NCBI GenBank assembly: GCA_016342595.1
Contig: JAEINY010000022.1
Location: 1-42,675 of the forward strand
From: Marinilabiliaceae bacterium
Lineage (GTDB): Bacteria > Bacteroidota > Bacteroidia > Bacteroidales > Marinilabiliaceae
Direction of reading: 5' to 3'
DNA: 42,675 nucleotides
Under the pieces are notes generated by a model. That model saw only the letters and a list, made by a program, of their open reading frames with translations, had not been told where the DNA came from and ran no database searches. This document shows positions 15,845-23,180 of this stretch, one piece after another. Within the stretch, counting starts at the first letter, position 1. Each line of letters opens with the position of its first letter. The translations under genes were made by a program, and so were the position numbers.

Positions 15845-16324
15845 CTACGCATCAGCAAAAGCGGTACGAGACATCTTCAATATGGTGGGATGTACCAGTT
15901 TTTGGTAATCCTTGTACGACATTTGAATCAATTCTGCATGTGAGCAGGCATTGAAGGCAATGTTAGTGTCTTCAGTGAGTTTCTCGGCTACAAATACTTC
16001 CATGTTGTAGAGGTTGCCAAATGGTGGCATGGCACCTACTTCACAATCCCGGAAGTTATCTTTAAATTCAGTTTCTGTAGCCAGGCGAACATCTTTGGCA
16101 CCGGTGGCTTCTTTGATTGATTTGATATCAACCTGATACGAGGCGGGCAGTACAGCCATGCATAGTACTCCGTCAATTTTAATCATTACAGTTTTGGCGA
16201 TTTCATTGCCGGAGATGTGGGCATAAGCAGCTGTTTTCTGCGCAGTGTAGGCCCGTGAATGCACAATCCGTTTATAGTTGATGTGCTCACGGTTCAAAAA
16301 TTCTTCTAATCGCGTTAGTGGCAT
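15845..16324 (-). CDS. YbaK/EbsC-family aminoacyl-tRNA deacylase-like protein
   Basis: This 159-residue single-domain protein belongs to the YbaK/INS superfamily, which hydrolyses mischarged tRNAs (for example Cys- or Ala-tRNA-Pro). Visible family features are YKRIVHSRAYTAQKTAAYA near the start, the substrate-pocket segment EIAKTVMIKIDG with the conserved lysine, and DCEVGAMPPFGNLYNMEVFV, the glycine-proline loop that closes the active site. I chose the ATG at 16324 because GGAGG lies 8 bases ahead; the frame can be extended five codons to a TTG at 16339, which is less likely. It is a single-gene unit with its own terminator. Substrate specificity (ProX, YbaK or other) cannot be read. Confidence 0.88.
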   Translation of the reverse strand: MPLTRLEEFLNREHINYKRIVHSRAYTAQKTAAYAHISGNEIAKTVMIKIDGVLCMAVLPASYQVDIKSIKEATGAKDVRLATETEFKDNFRDCEVGAMPPFGNLYNMEVFVAEKLTEDTNIAFNACSHAELIQMSYKDYQKLVHPTILKMSRTAFADA

Positions 16325-16678
16325 AATCGAACCCTCCAAATTTAATTCCTATCCAACATTGATTTAATTATCATAAAGCGGCTATAACAGCAGTGTCCGT
16401 TTCACTGGATTCAGTACTTTCGGTGATGAAGCTTAATGCATAAAGATTATTAATAGACACCGGGTTGCTGATGGATTGTTATCGTTTCTTCTAAGTTTAG
16501 GACAACTAAAAATTTACAACAATTGACACCTGATGTAAAGGGCTTTTAGTAGAAAAATGAAGGCAAAAGCACTTTTTTTTGAAAGGCCATAAAAAGAAAG
16601 ACCCCAAGGCGAAATAAATGCCTTAAGGTCTTTGCATAGCTGATTCCCCAATCAGTGTATTATTATGAAGTTAACTTT
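16325..16678. other. Intergenic region between ars operon and ybaK-like gene
   Basis: These 354 bases hold the terminator of the ars operon (16591-16633) and the promoter region of the downstream deacylase gene. No open frame of interest, no clear -7 box and no repeat was seen in the AT-rich remainder. Confidence 0.6.
16591..16633 (-). terminator. Intrinsic terminator of the arsenic operon
   Basis: The minus strand reads AAAGACCTTAAGGC, loop ATTTATTTC, GCCTTGGGGTCTTT, then CTTTTTATGG: a stem of 7 plus 5 pairs with a small internal mismatch followed by a U-run. It lies 45 bases past the acr3 stop codon and ends the arsR-arsC-arsM-acr3 message. Confidence 0.85.
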
Positions 16679-17710
16679 TTAGTATTTCCATTTATTGGCT
16701 AAAGCGACAAGTGAAAGCATGACAGGTACTTCTACCAATACTCCCACCACGGTTACCAATGCTGCCGGCGATTGTAAGCCGAATAAAGCGATGGCTACTG
16801 CTACCGCCAACTCAAAAAAGTTGCTGGCACCAATCATGGCTGCCGGTGAACAAATGGCATGTGGAAGTTTTATCCGTTTTCCACCGAACCAGGCAATGAA
16901 GAAGATGAGGTAGGTTTGAATCACCAGGGGTACGGCAATTAATAAGATGATCACTGGATTTTTAGTGATGTTATGCCCCTGAAAAGCAAACAACAGTATT
17001 AGTGTCACCAAGAGCGCCAGGATACTAACCGGCTTCAGTTTGAGTAGAAAAACATTCGTAAACCATTCTTTGCCACGCTTTTTAATCAGGTAGTGATTGG
17101 TTAAGCTACCAGCTGCCAATGGCACGACCACAAATATTAATACCGAAGCCACTAATGTGTCATAAGGGATAATGATGTTGGTAATGCCCAGTAATAGTCC
17201 TACAATGGGTACATAAGCCACCAGAATGATCAAATCATTCACCGATACCTGAACCAGCGTGTAGTTGGGATCACCATCTGTGAGATAGGACCAGACAAAC
17301 ACCATAGCTGTACAGGGCGCAGCTCCCAGAAGAATGGCGCCTGCAATGTATTCGCCTGCTAAGGATGGGTCGATATATGCCGCGTAGATTTTCGAAAAGA
17401 AAATCCAGGCAAAGAAAGCCATGGTAAAGGGTTTAATCAACCAATTCACAACGAGTGTTAATACCAATCCCTTTGGCCGCTTTCTAATATTTTTGATACT
17501 GGTAAAATCGATCTGTAACATCATGGGATAGATCATTAACCAGATGAGTATGGCTACCGGGATATTCACATTGTATACCTCCAGCTCACTTAAAAAGCGA
17601 ACACTATCGCCAAATAAATGACCAATTAAAATGCCGCCACCAATGCATAATGCCACCCAGAGGGTTAGATACTTTTCAAAAAAACCGATTTTCTTTTTCA
17701 ATGGATTCAT
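16679..17710 (-). CDS. acr3: ACR3-family arsenite efflux permease
   Basis: This 343-residue membrane transporter exports arsenite, the last step of the arsenic detoxification route of this operon. It has ten predicted helices, the conserved cysteine C133 in ILLGAAPCTAMVFVW (TM4), and the conserved glutamate in ASNFFELAVAVAIALFG (TM9), both needed in the family. IYPMMLQIDFTSI and VVNWLIKPFTMAFFAW are also typical. I prefer the ATG at 17710; the frame can start three codons earlier at a TTG. It follows arsM by 25 bases and ends the operon, just before an intrinsic terminator. It needs no ATPase partner and none is encoded here. Confidence 0.95.
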   Translation of the reverse strand: MNPLKKKIGFFEKYLTLWVALCIGGGILIGHLFGDSVRFLSELEVYNVNIPVAILIWLMIYPMMLQIDFTSIKNIRKRPKGLVLTLVVNWLIKPFTMAFFAWIFFSKIYAAYIDPSLAGEYIAGAILLGAAPCTAMVFVWSYLTDGDPNYTLVQVSVNDLIILVAYVPIVGLLLGITNIIIPYDTLVASVLIFVVVPLAAGSLTNHYLIKKRGKEWFTNVFLLKLKPVSILALLVTLILLFAFQGHNITKNPVIILLIAVPLVIQTYLIFFIAWFGGKRIKLPHAICSPAAMIGASNFFELAVAVAIALFGLQSPAALVTVVGVLVEVPVMLSLVALANKWKY

Positions 17711-17735
17711 TTTATTCAATGTGCTAATTTGAAAC

Positions 17736-18560
17736 TTAGTAAATCTTCAAATTGAGTTGTTTATGACCTACAACAGTGATGCTAAAGATTCCGGTTCCAG
17801 ACTGTTTGAATTGCTGAATATTGTCTTGTTGCATGTATTTCACTAATATTTCATCAGGGATATTAATGACTTTCTCTTTTTTGATTTCCACTGATTGAAA
17901 ACCTGCTTTTTTGATTCCATCCAGATACTCCTCTTTGGGGATGGCACCTGATACACATCCGGCATACATCTCGGCTGCTTGCTGCAAGGCTTCAGGCAAT
18001 TCGCCTTCCAATACAATATCTGAAACACAGAAATGACCTGTTTCTTTCAGGACGCGATGCATTTGTGTAAAAGCTTTGACTTTATTAGGTACCAGGTTAA
18101 GTACACAATTGCTGATGATTACATCATAAGTGGCATCGGGAAGGGGTATGGCCTCAATATCACCTTTTACAAATTCAACATTGTTAAAGCAAAGTTTTTC
18201 TGCATTCTGGCGTGCCTTCGCCAGCATGGCCTCTGTGAAATCTAAGCCTGTTACCTGCCCTTCATCCCCAACCTGCGATCGAGCCACAAAACAATCATTG
18301 CCAGCACCACTGCCTAAATCAAGTACATGATCACCTTTCTTAATTCCTGCAAATTGAGTGGGCAGACCACAACCTAATCCTAAATCAGCAGCGTTATTGT
18401 AGCCATCCAGTTTTTCATAGCTTTCAGCCATAATCGAATAATCGATGGTATCACAACAGCCGGTACTGCCACAACAAGAACTTTGGTTTTCCTGTTTGCT
18501 TTGATTGGCAATCTGACCATATTTATCTTGAACAAGTAGTTTTAAATCTTCTGCTTTCAT
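17736..18560 (-). CDS. arsM: Arsenite S-adenosylmethionine methyltransferase
   Basis: This 274-residue cytosolic enzyme methylates arsenite to methylarsenicals with S-adenosylmethionine and thiols. SAM-binding motif I is VLDLGSGAGNDC (about 79-90). The three cysteines that bind arsenite in ArsM proteins are present: C64 in LGCGLPT, C152 in SNCVLNL, and C202 in AGCVSGA. An N-terminal Cys-rich patch (SSCCGSTGCCD, 28-37) precedes them, as in many bacterial ArsM. The ATG at 18560 is chosen over an in-frame TTG at 18587 because homologues begin near MKxEDxK. It lies between arsC (130 bases) and acr3 (25 bases) and is under the same control by ArsR. Confidence 0.95.
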   Translation of the reverse strand: MKAEDLKLLVQDKYGQIANQSKQENQSSCCGSTGCCDTIDYSIMAESYEKLDGYNNAADLGLGCGLPTQFAGIKKGDHVLDLGSGAGNDCFVARSQVGDEGQVTGLDFTEAMLAKARQNAEKLCFNNVEFVKGDIEAIPLPDATYDVIISNCVLNLVPNKVKAFTQMHRVLKETGHFCVSDIVLEGELPEALQQAAEMYAGCVSGAIPKEEYLDGIKKAGFQSVEIKKEKVINIPDEILVKYMQQDNIQQFKQSGTGIFSITVVGHKQLNLKIY

Positions 18561-18689
18561 GCCTTTCTCAATTTGAAAATTCAACAATGTGTTTATTTGA
18601 ATATTAGATGTCTATCTACAAGTTAGCAAATTTTCAAATAGTCTAAATGCCACATTTTCGAATTGAATAATTTTCAAATTACCTATTAT

Positions 18690-19109
18690 TTAACTCTTGA
18701 TCTGGTTTGTATAGAATTGATAAAAACCATCTTTAATTTCATCTCTGACCCGGTGAAACTCACTGATGATGAATTCGTCTGTTCCGATAGCATGGGAGGG
18801 ATCATCAAATCCTATGTGCATGCGGTGTTTCACATCCCCGGTGAAAGCCGGGCAGGATTCATTGGCACCACCACATACTGTGATGACATAATCCCAGGCT
18901 TCGCTCAGATATTTTTCTACCGAATCACTGGTATGACCACTAATGTCAATACCAATTTCTTGCATTACCTGGACGGCTTTTGTATTCAGTTTGCCCGACG
19001 CTTCAGTGCCTGCTGAACAGACGGTTAGATTTTTATCGAATGATTGCAAAAATCCATGTGCCATTTGACTGCGACAGCTATTACCGGTGCATAAAATCAA
19101 TACTTTCAT
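18690..19109 (-). CDS. arsC: Arsenate reductase, thioredoxin-coupled (low-MW phosphatase fold)
   Basis: This 139-residue enzyme reduces arsenate to arsenite so that it can be methylated or exported. It has the P-loop C7-T-G-N-S-C-R13-S of low-molecular-weight tyrosine phosphatases, and the pair C79 and C86 in VCGGANESCPAF that relays the disulphide to thioredoxin, as in Staphylococcus plasmid pI258 ArsC. The C-terminal FHRVRDEIKDGF is also family-typical. Its start overlaps the arsR stop codon by 4 bases (ATGA-type), so the two are coupled. The gap to arsM is 129 bases and holds no clear signal. Confidence 0.96.
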   Translation of the reverse strand: MKVLILCTGNSCRSQMAHGFLQSFDKNLTVCSAGTEASGKLNTKAVQVMQEIGIDISGHTSDSVEKYLSEAWDYVITVCGGANESCPAFTGDVKHRMHIGFDDPSHAIGTDEFIISEFHRVRDEIKDGFYQFYTNQIKS

Positions 19110-19453
19110 ATCTCTTTTGTATTACAATTAGTCGTTTTTATTTTTTTTAATTCATTGAACAGCTCAATACCCATTTGATTTAATACGGCAATGCGTGCTG
19201 GATTGAGGCAGTAATTGATTTTCGCCCCGTTTACAATGCCTTGTATTAATCCGGCTCTTTTGAGTTCCATCAAGTGTTGGTTGATAGTAGTCCGCCCCAA
19301 AGGGATGACTTCAGTGATGTCGCCGCAAAAACAGTTTTGACAATTGGCCAGGTACTGTAAGATTTGAATACGTGCCGGGTGTCCCAATGCTTTGAAGAGC
19401 TGGGACATATCTTGCAAGCGGGAATCGAATAATTCAGTTTTAGCTTGTGGCAT
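19106..19453 (-). CDS. arsR: ArsR-family metalloregulator
   Basis: This 115-residue winged-helix repressor should release the ars promoter when it binds arsenite. The DNA-binding helix is in GDITEVIPLGRTTINQHLMEL (about 44-64), followed by the wing NGAKINYCL. Candidate arsenite ligands are C38, C41 and C43 in the cluster CQNCFCGD; this differs from the E. coli-type CxCxxC and matches the Bacteroidota form. I chose the ATG at 19453; an in-frame TTG at 19483 would place codons within the operator. The gene is the first of the arsR-arsC-arsM-acr3 operon, and two palindromic operators lie just upstream, which indicates autorepression. Confidence 0.94.
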   Translation of the reverse strand: MPQAKTELFDSRLQDMSQLFKALGHPARIQILQYLANCQNCFCGDITEVIPLGRTTINQHLMELKRAGLIQGIVNGAKINYCLNPARIAVLNQMGIELFNELKKIKTTNCNTKEI

Positions 19454-19465
19454 ACCTAATAGTTT

Positions 19466-19504
19466 GACGTAAAAGTACGACAAAAATAGACGTAAGAATA
19501 CGTC
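19466..19504 (-). promoter_or_regulatory. Two ArsR operators flanking the ars -7 box
   Basis: GACGTAAGAATACGTC (19489-19504) is a perfect 6-4-6 palindrome. GACGTAAAAGTACGAC (19466-19481) is the same with one mismatch in the right arm. Their start points are 23 bases apart, close to two helical turns. Between them, on the minus strand, is TATTTTTG (19481-19488), a good -7 box (TAnnTTTG), so repressor bound at either site would block RNA polymerase. The predicted transcript start lies within the proximal operator. Confidence 0.85.
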
Positions 19505-19651
19505 AGATTTATTTTTAACAATTTCTTAACAAGAAATAAAGGATGTATGATCTAATTGAAAGAGAATATCTCCGGATGATTCAGCGTCCGTTTACTATTG
19601 TGTGAATTCAGGTGGGGAGAGGATACCAAGCGGTAGATGGAGGGGAATAGT

Positions 19652-19687
19652 AAAAAGAATGCACCAGGAGTTTCATCCCGGTGCACT
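19652..19687 (-). terminator. Intrinsic terminator of trpS
   Basis: Minus strand: TGCACC (19685-19680), loop of 14 bases containing GGGATGAAACTCC, and GGTGCA (19665-19660), followed by TTCTTTTTAC. It starts 13 bases past the trpS stop codon. Confidence 0.85.
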
Positions 19688-19697
19688 TATATTATTA

Positions 19698-20687
19698 TTA
19701 AAAAGGCTTGAAACCAATAATTTCACGTACCTCTTTCACTGTTTTTGCAGCGCTCGCCTGGGCTTTTTCTTTACCCATGTTCACTACTTTTTGTAAATAC
19801 GCAGCATCGGCAGAAATATCCAGGATACGTTCACGCAAAGGCGCATTAAATTTCACAATATCTTCAGCTAACTGTTTTTTTAAATCGCCATAACGAATTT
19901 CACAACTGTTAAATTTCTCGGTGAAGTATTCAACTGTATCAGGTGTCGATACGACTTCAAGCAATGTATATAAGTTTCGAACAGGCTCCGGCATCACGGA
20001 ATTTGGTTCCGTTGGGCCTTGATCTGTCACTGCTTTCATTACTTTTTTGCGGATGGTTTTCTCATCATCAGCCAGGTACAGGCCGTTACCTTCTGATTTT
20101 CCCATCTTACCCGATCCATCCAATCCCGGAATTTTAACCAATTCTTCACCATAATTAAATGATTGTGGAATGTTAAAATACTCCTGGTTGTAGATCCGGT
20201 TGAAACGACCGGCAAATTTACGAGTCATTTCCAGGTTTTGCTCCTGGTCTTTTCCAACCGGTACTTTAGCAGCGCGGTGAATCAAAATATCGGCAGCCAT
20301 TAAAACCGGGTAGGTTAATAAACCGGCATTTACATTTTCAGGTTGTTTTCGTGCTTTATCTTTAAAGGACGTCGTACGTTCCAATTCTCCTAAATAGGCA
20401 TTCATATTCATCAACAGTGTTAACTCAGCTACTTCCGGCACATCACTTTGAATATAAATAGTAGCCGCTTCCGGATCTAATCCACAAGCCAGGTATTCAG
20501 CCAATACTTGTTTTACATTTCCATGCAAATCGCCTGGTGTTGGATGCGTGGTTAATGAATGATAATCCGCAATAAAAAAGTAACAGTTGTACTCTTTCTG
20601 CATTTTCAGAAAGTTTTTAACTGCACCAAAATAGTTTCCTAAATGTAATTTCCCTGTGGGGCGAATTCCGCTAACTACAGTTTCCAT
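19698..20687 (-). CDS. trpS: Tryptophan--tRNA ligase
   Basis: This 329-residue class I aminoacyl-tRNA synthetase charges tRNA-Trp. The HIGH signature reads HLGN (H15-N18) in RPTGKLHLGNYFGAVKNF, and the KMSKS signature reads KMGKS in GLDGSGKMGKSEGN near residue 195. The PVGKDQEQNLEMTRKFAGRFN segment binds tryptophanyl-adenylate in the family. Length is normal (about 330). It is followed by an intrinsic terminator and is probably a single-gene unit; its promoter would lie in 20688-20858, where I see AT-rich sequence but no clean -7 box. No trp attenuation peptide or T-box was seen upstream. Confidence 0.97.
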   Translation of the reverse strand: METVVSGIRPTGKLHLGNYFGAVKNFLKMQKEYNCYFFIADYHSLTTHPTPGDLHGNVKQVLAEYLACGLDPEAATIYIQSDVPEVAELTLLMNMNAYLGELERTTSFKDKARKQPENVNAGLLTYPVLMAADILIHRAAKVPVGKDQEQNLEMTRKFAGRFNRIYNQEYFNIPQSFNYGEELVKIPGLDGSGKMGKSEGNGLYLADDEKTIRKKVMKAVTDQGPTEPNSVMPEPVRNLYTLLEVVSTPDTVEYFTEKFNSCEIRYGDLKKQLAEDIVKFNAPLRERILDISADAAYLQKVVNMGKEKAQASAAKTVKEVREIIGFKPF

Positions 20688-20858
20688 ATAATTTCCGTCT
20701 TTTCTTATCCGTTATCGCTTTTATTCCTAATAAAATTCAGGAAGAACAAGTTGTAGAATGATTAAAATGATTAATCCGATTAACAATTGTTTGTAAAGCA
20801 GTCACAAAAATGAGAAAAATTAAGGAATAGACGGGTGAAAAACGTAAAAATATCAGCC

Positions 20859-21302
20859 TTAGAAAAGATCAATTACCTTTTCAGTGAGCAGGGCCCAAAC
20901 GATATAGCGCACCATTTTTCCAATTAGCATGCCAATGCTAGTGGTCCAGATATTGACTTTTAGTAATCCCAAAATAACTGCAATGACATCACCGATGCCC
21001 GGTAACCAACAGAAAAAGGAGATCCATAATTCTTTGCCGGCAATACGTTGCTGCGTTTTTTCGATTTGATGAGGCTTAATGCGCAGGTATTTTTCTATCC
21101 ATTCTATTTTACCCAATCGACCAATGCCATAGGAGCTCATTCCTCCCAACCAATTGCCTAGTGTCGCTACCACCAAACATCCAATTGTATCATAGCCTGT
21201 AGCCATCATAGCTGATAAAAGTGCTTCACTACTAAAAGGAACTACTGTAGCAGCCAAAAAGGAGGCCAGAAAGAGGCCAATATATCCGGTTTCGAAGAGC
21301 AT
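20859..21302 (-). CDS. yqaA: YqaA-family (SNARE-associated/DedA-like) membrane protein
   Basis: This 147-residue inner-membrane protein belongs to the VTT/DedA superfamily, thought to act as lipid scramblases or proton-coupled transporters. Signatures are the start GYIGLFLASFLAATVVPFSSEALL, the glycine-rich TLGNWLGGMSSYGIGRLG (the 'G-x-x-x-G-x-x-x-Y-x-x-G' segment) and FFCWLPGIGDVIAVILGLL, where the reentrant-loop proline and glycines sit. I chose the ATG at 21302 because homologues are about 145 residues long; the frame can be extended to 21458, but those 52 residues run through the 27-bp palindrome of the PadR operon and look non-coding. It is divergent from that operon, and the two share 200 bases of upstream DNA. 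Confidence 0.87.
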   Translation of the reverse strand: MLFETGYIGLFLASFLAATVVPFSSEALLSAMMATGYDTIGCLVVATLGNWLGGMSSYGIGRLGKIEWIEKYLRIKPHQIEKTQQRIAGKELWISFFCWLPGIGDVIAVILGLLKVNIWTTSIGMLIGKMVRYIVWALLTEKVIDLF

Positions 21303-21420
21303 TCTATTTTGTTTTTGGCAAAAGTATAGAAAATCAATGGTTTCTGGATAAAAATCAATCGTTCTGAAAACCCTATTAATAAAGGGATGTAGAAAAAACT
21401 TACATTTTTTGCGAAAAAAT

Positions 21421-21447
21421 ATGGTACTTTGTATTGCATAGTACCAT
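21421..21447. promoter_or_regulatory. 27-bp palindromic operator, probably for PadR
   Basis: ATGGTACT (21421-21428) and AGTACCAT (21440-21447) are perfect 8-bp inverted arms around TTGTATTGCAT. The left arm overlaps TACTTTG (21425-21431), a slightly short form of the Bacteroidota -7 box, so bound protein would occlude the promoter. The site lies 56 bases before the first gene of the operon that encodes a PadR repressor, and its position and symmetry fit the known PadR style (palindrome over the promoter, autoregulation). It also lies upstream of divergent yqaA. Confidence 0.72.
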
Positions 21448-21503
21448 CCTAAAGCCATATATTTGTTATACCAAAAACATGGTTTTGGATAGTATTCTAT
21501 AAA

Positions 21504-21803
21504 ATGAAAAAGCAGATTTTATACATTGCCAAGTGGTTCGCAGCAATTAGTTTATTGTTATTACCACTTATTGCCATCAGGGTGGACGCTGAAGAATGTC
21601 AGGTGGATTCCGTGAAGCAAGAGACTAAAACCGAAGAAGTGATAACGCAACCGACTCCAACGAAAGTTGAAAAATCACAAGCTGAGCAGATTCAAAAAAC
21701 GAAAGCATCTCAAAAGAAGAAATCAAAAAAGGCCTACAAAGGTCATTCGGATGTTTTGAATCGAGGATTGGTGCTGCATAAAAATTCAATGATTAATATT
21801 TAA
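21504..21803 (+). CDS. Small secreted Lys-rich hypothetical protein, first gene of the PadR-PspC operon
   Basis: This 99-residue protein is not recognised. An N-terminal signal (MKKQILYIAKWFAAISLLLLPLIAI, about 1-25, no lipobox) targets it out of the cytoplasm. The mature part begins with an acidic stretch (VDAEECQVDSVKQ), then a Thr/Lys/Gln-rich linker and a very basic patch (KASQKKKSKKAYKG, about 69-82), and a short hydrophobic end. No second membrane helix and a single mature cysteine. It lies 57 bases after the palindrome and 35 bases before padR, so it is the first product made when PadR is released. Composition suggests a periplasmic or envelope-bound peptide; no more can be said. Confidence 0.7.
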   Translation: MKKQILYIAKWFAAISLLLLPLIAIRVDAEECQVDSVKQETKTEEVITQPTPTKVEKSQAEQIQKTKASQKKKSKKAYKGHSDVLNRGLVLHKNSMINI

Positions 21804-21838
21804 GAGAAACAATTGTTGGACGAACAAAAACCGGGAGA

Positions 21839-22168
21839 ATGAAGGTAGAGAACGCAAAAGCACAAATGAGGAAAGGGGTACTGGAGTACTGTATCCTATT
21901 GATACTCGCTAACAATGATGCTTATGCTTCGGATATTATTAAACGATTGAAGGAAGCTAAGATGATTGTTGTGGAAGGAACGCTGTATCCCTTATTGACC
22001 CGCTTGAAAAATGCCGGGTTATTGAGCTACAGATGGGAGGAGTCCACACAGGGACCACCCCGTAAATATTATGCATTAACCGATGATGGCCGTCAGTTTT
22101 TAAGCGAATTAGATGGATCGTGGAATGAATTGGTCAATGCCGTTGATCTGATACACCAAACCAAATAA
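21839..22168 (+). CDS. PadR-family transcriptional regulator
   Basis: This 109-residue repressor consists mainly of the PadR winged-helix domain: KAQMRKGVLEYCILLILANND, DAYASDIIKRLKEAKMIVVEGTLY, LLTRLKNAGLLSYRW, then GPPRKYYALTDDGRQFL, all diagnostic. It lacks the long C-terminal dimerisation arm of classical PadR and so belongs to the short (PadR-s2) group found next to PspC genes in Bacteroidota. The ATG is preceded by GGGAGA at a good distance. It ends 12 bases before the first pspC-like gene. The palindrome at 21421 is its probable target. No inducer is known. Confidence 0.95.
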   Translation: MKVENAKAQMRKGVLEYCILLILANNDAYASDIIKRLKEAKMIVVEGTLYPLLTRLKNAGLLSYRWEESTQGPPRKYYALTDDGRQFLSELDGSWNELVNAVDLIHQTK

Positions 22169-22180
22169 CCTTTTTTGATC

Positions 22181-23158
22181 ATGAAAAAGACAGTTACAAT
22201 TAATATTAGTGGTCGGGTATTTTACATTGATGACGATGCCTACCAACGATTGAGTTCATACCTTGAAAAGATTGAAAGCGCTTTCAAGAGTCAGGAAAGT
22301 GGACAAGAGATTATTTCTGATATTGAAAGCCGGGTGGCTGAGATATTTGAAGAGAAGATTGATCGGCAAGCAGGCGTGGTCACAATCAACATGGTGGAAG
22401 AAGTGATCAGCACCATGGGTGAACCCGAAGAGATCACTGATGAGCCAGGTATAGAGGAGGAGCGCGCACAACCAATGTCTACAGCATTGGTTAAACCAAG
22501 CAAGCGCTTATATCGTGATATTGATAACCGCATCTTCGGTGGGGTGTGTGCCGGAATCGCAGCTTATTTCAATGTGGATAGTCTGTTGGTACGTATCATT
22601 GCAGTGATCCTTATTTTTCTTACTTCCGGTGTGATGATTCCGGTGTATATCATCCTTTGGATGGCTTTGCCGCCAGCAATTACCACAGCTCAGAAGCTGG
22701 AAATGAGAGGGCAGCATATCACCGTCAATAATATCGAGAAATCCATTCGGGATGAGTATGAAGAGATGAAGCATAACTTCAGCAAAATGAAGGAATCGCC
22801 AACGTATAAAAAAGGTGAGAATTTCTTCCGGCGCATGACGCGTCGCGATCGAACTGTATTAGTTATTGTAGCGGTTGTTCTAGGCTCTATGTTCTTGTGG
22901 AATCTCCCTGGTTTCAATTTTAATTTTGTCTATGGGCCGATAGGAGCATTTACCAATTTATCCCATGGCTTTGGATCTACTTTTGGTCATATCTTTTTTC
23001 CGGGAGCATTGCCCATTGTGCTTGTACTTTTGGTAATCGGATTGATATTTAAAACGGTATTTAAGGTCATTCTCTACATCATTGCATTTTTATTGTTGGG
23101 AGCTTTAGCCCTTAAAGTATTTTTCTGGATGTTTGGTGGTTTTTGCCTGATGTGTTAA
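22181..23158 (+). CDS. PspC-domain membrane protein (first paralogue)
   Basis: This 325-residue inner-membrane protein probably takes part in envelope-stress response. It starts with a cytoplasmic domain of about 100 residues carrying GQEIISDIESRVAEIFEEKI and EEVISTMGEPEEI, a conserved partner region in Bacteroidota PspC proteins. Then comes the PspC domain (KRLYRDIDNRIFGGVCAGIA to VYIILWMALP, about 108-168) with two hydrophobic helices. A charged, probably coiled region (NNIEKSIRDEYEEMKHNF) and a C-terminal cluster of three or four helices follow. The start at 22181 is the ATG; an in-frame TTG two codons earlier is less likely. It is followed by its paralogue after 22 bases. Confidence 0.93.
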   Translation: MKKTVTINISGRVFYIDDDAYQRLSSYLEKIESAFKSQESGQEIISDIESRVAEIFEEKIDRQAGVVTINMVEEVISTMGEPEEITDEPGIEEERAQPMSTALVKPSKRLYRDIDNRIFGGVCAGIAAYFNVDSLLVRIIAVILIFLTSGVMIPVYIILWMALPPAITTAQKLEMRGQHITVNNIEKSIRDEYEEMKHNFSKMKESPTYKKGENFFRRMTRRDRTVLVIVAVVLGSMFLWNLPGFNFNFVYGPIGAFTNLSHGFGSTFGHIFFPGALPIVLVLLVIGLIFKTVFKVILYIIAFLLLGALALKVFFWMFGGFCLMC

Positions 23159-23180
23159 CAATCTTTTATTCGCTCTGAAG

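Noticed and set aside
21303-21458. 52-codon N-terminal extension of the YqaA-like protein
   Set aside because: It would run through the 27-bp palindrome, and homologues are about 145 residues long.
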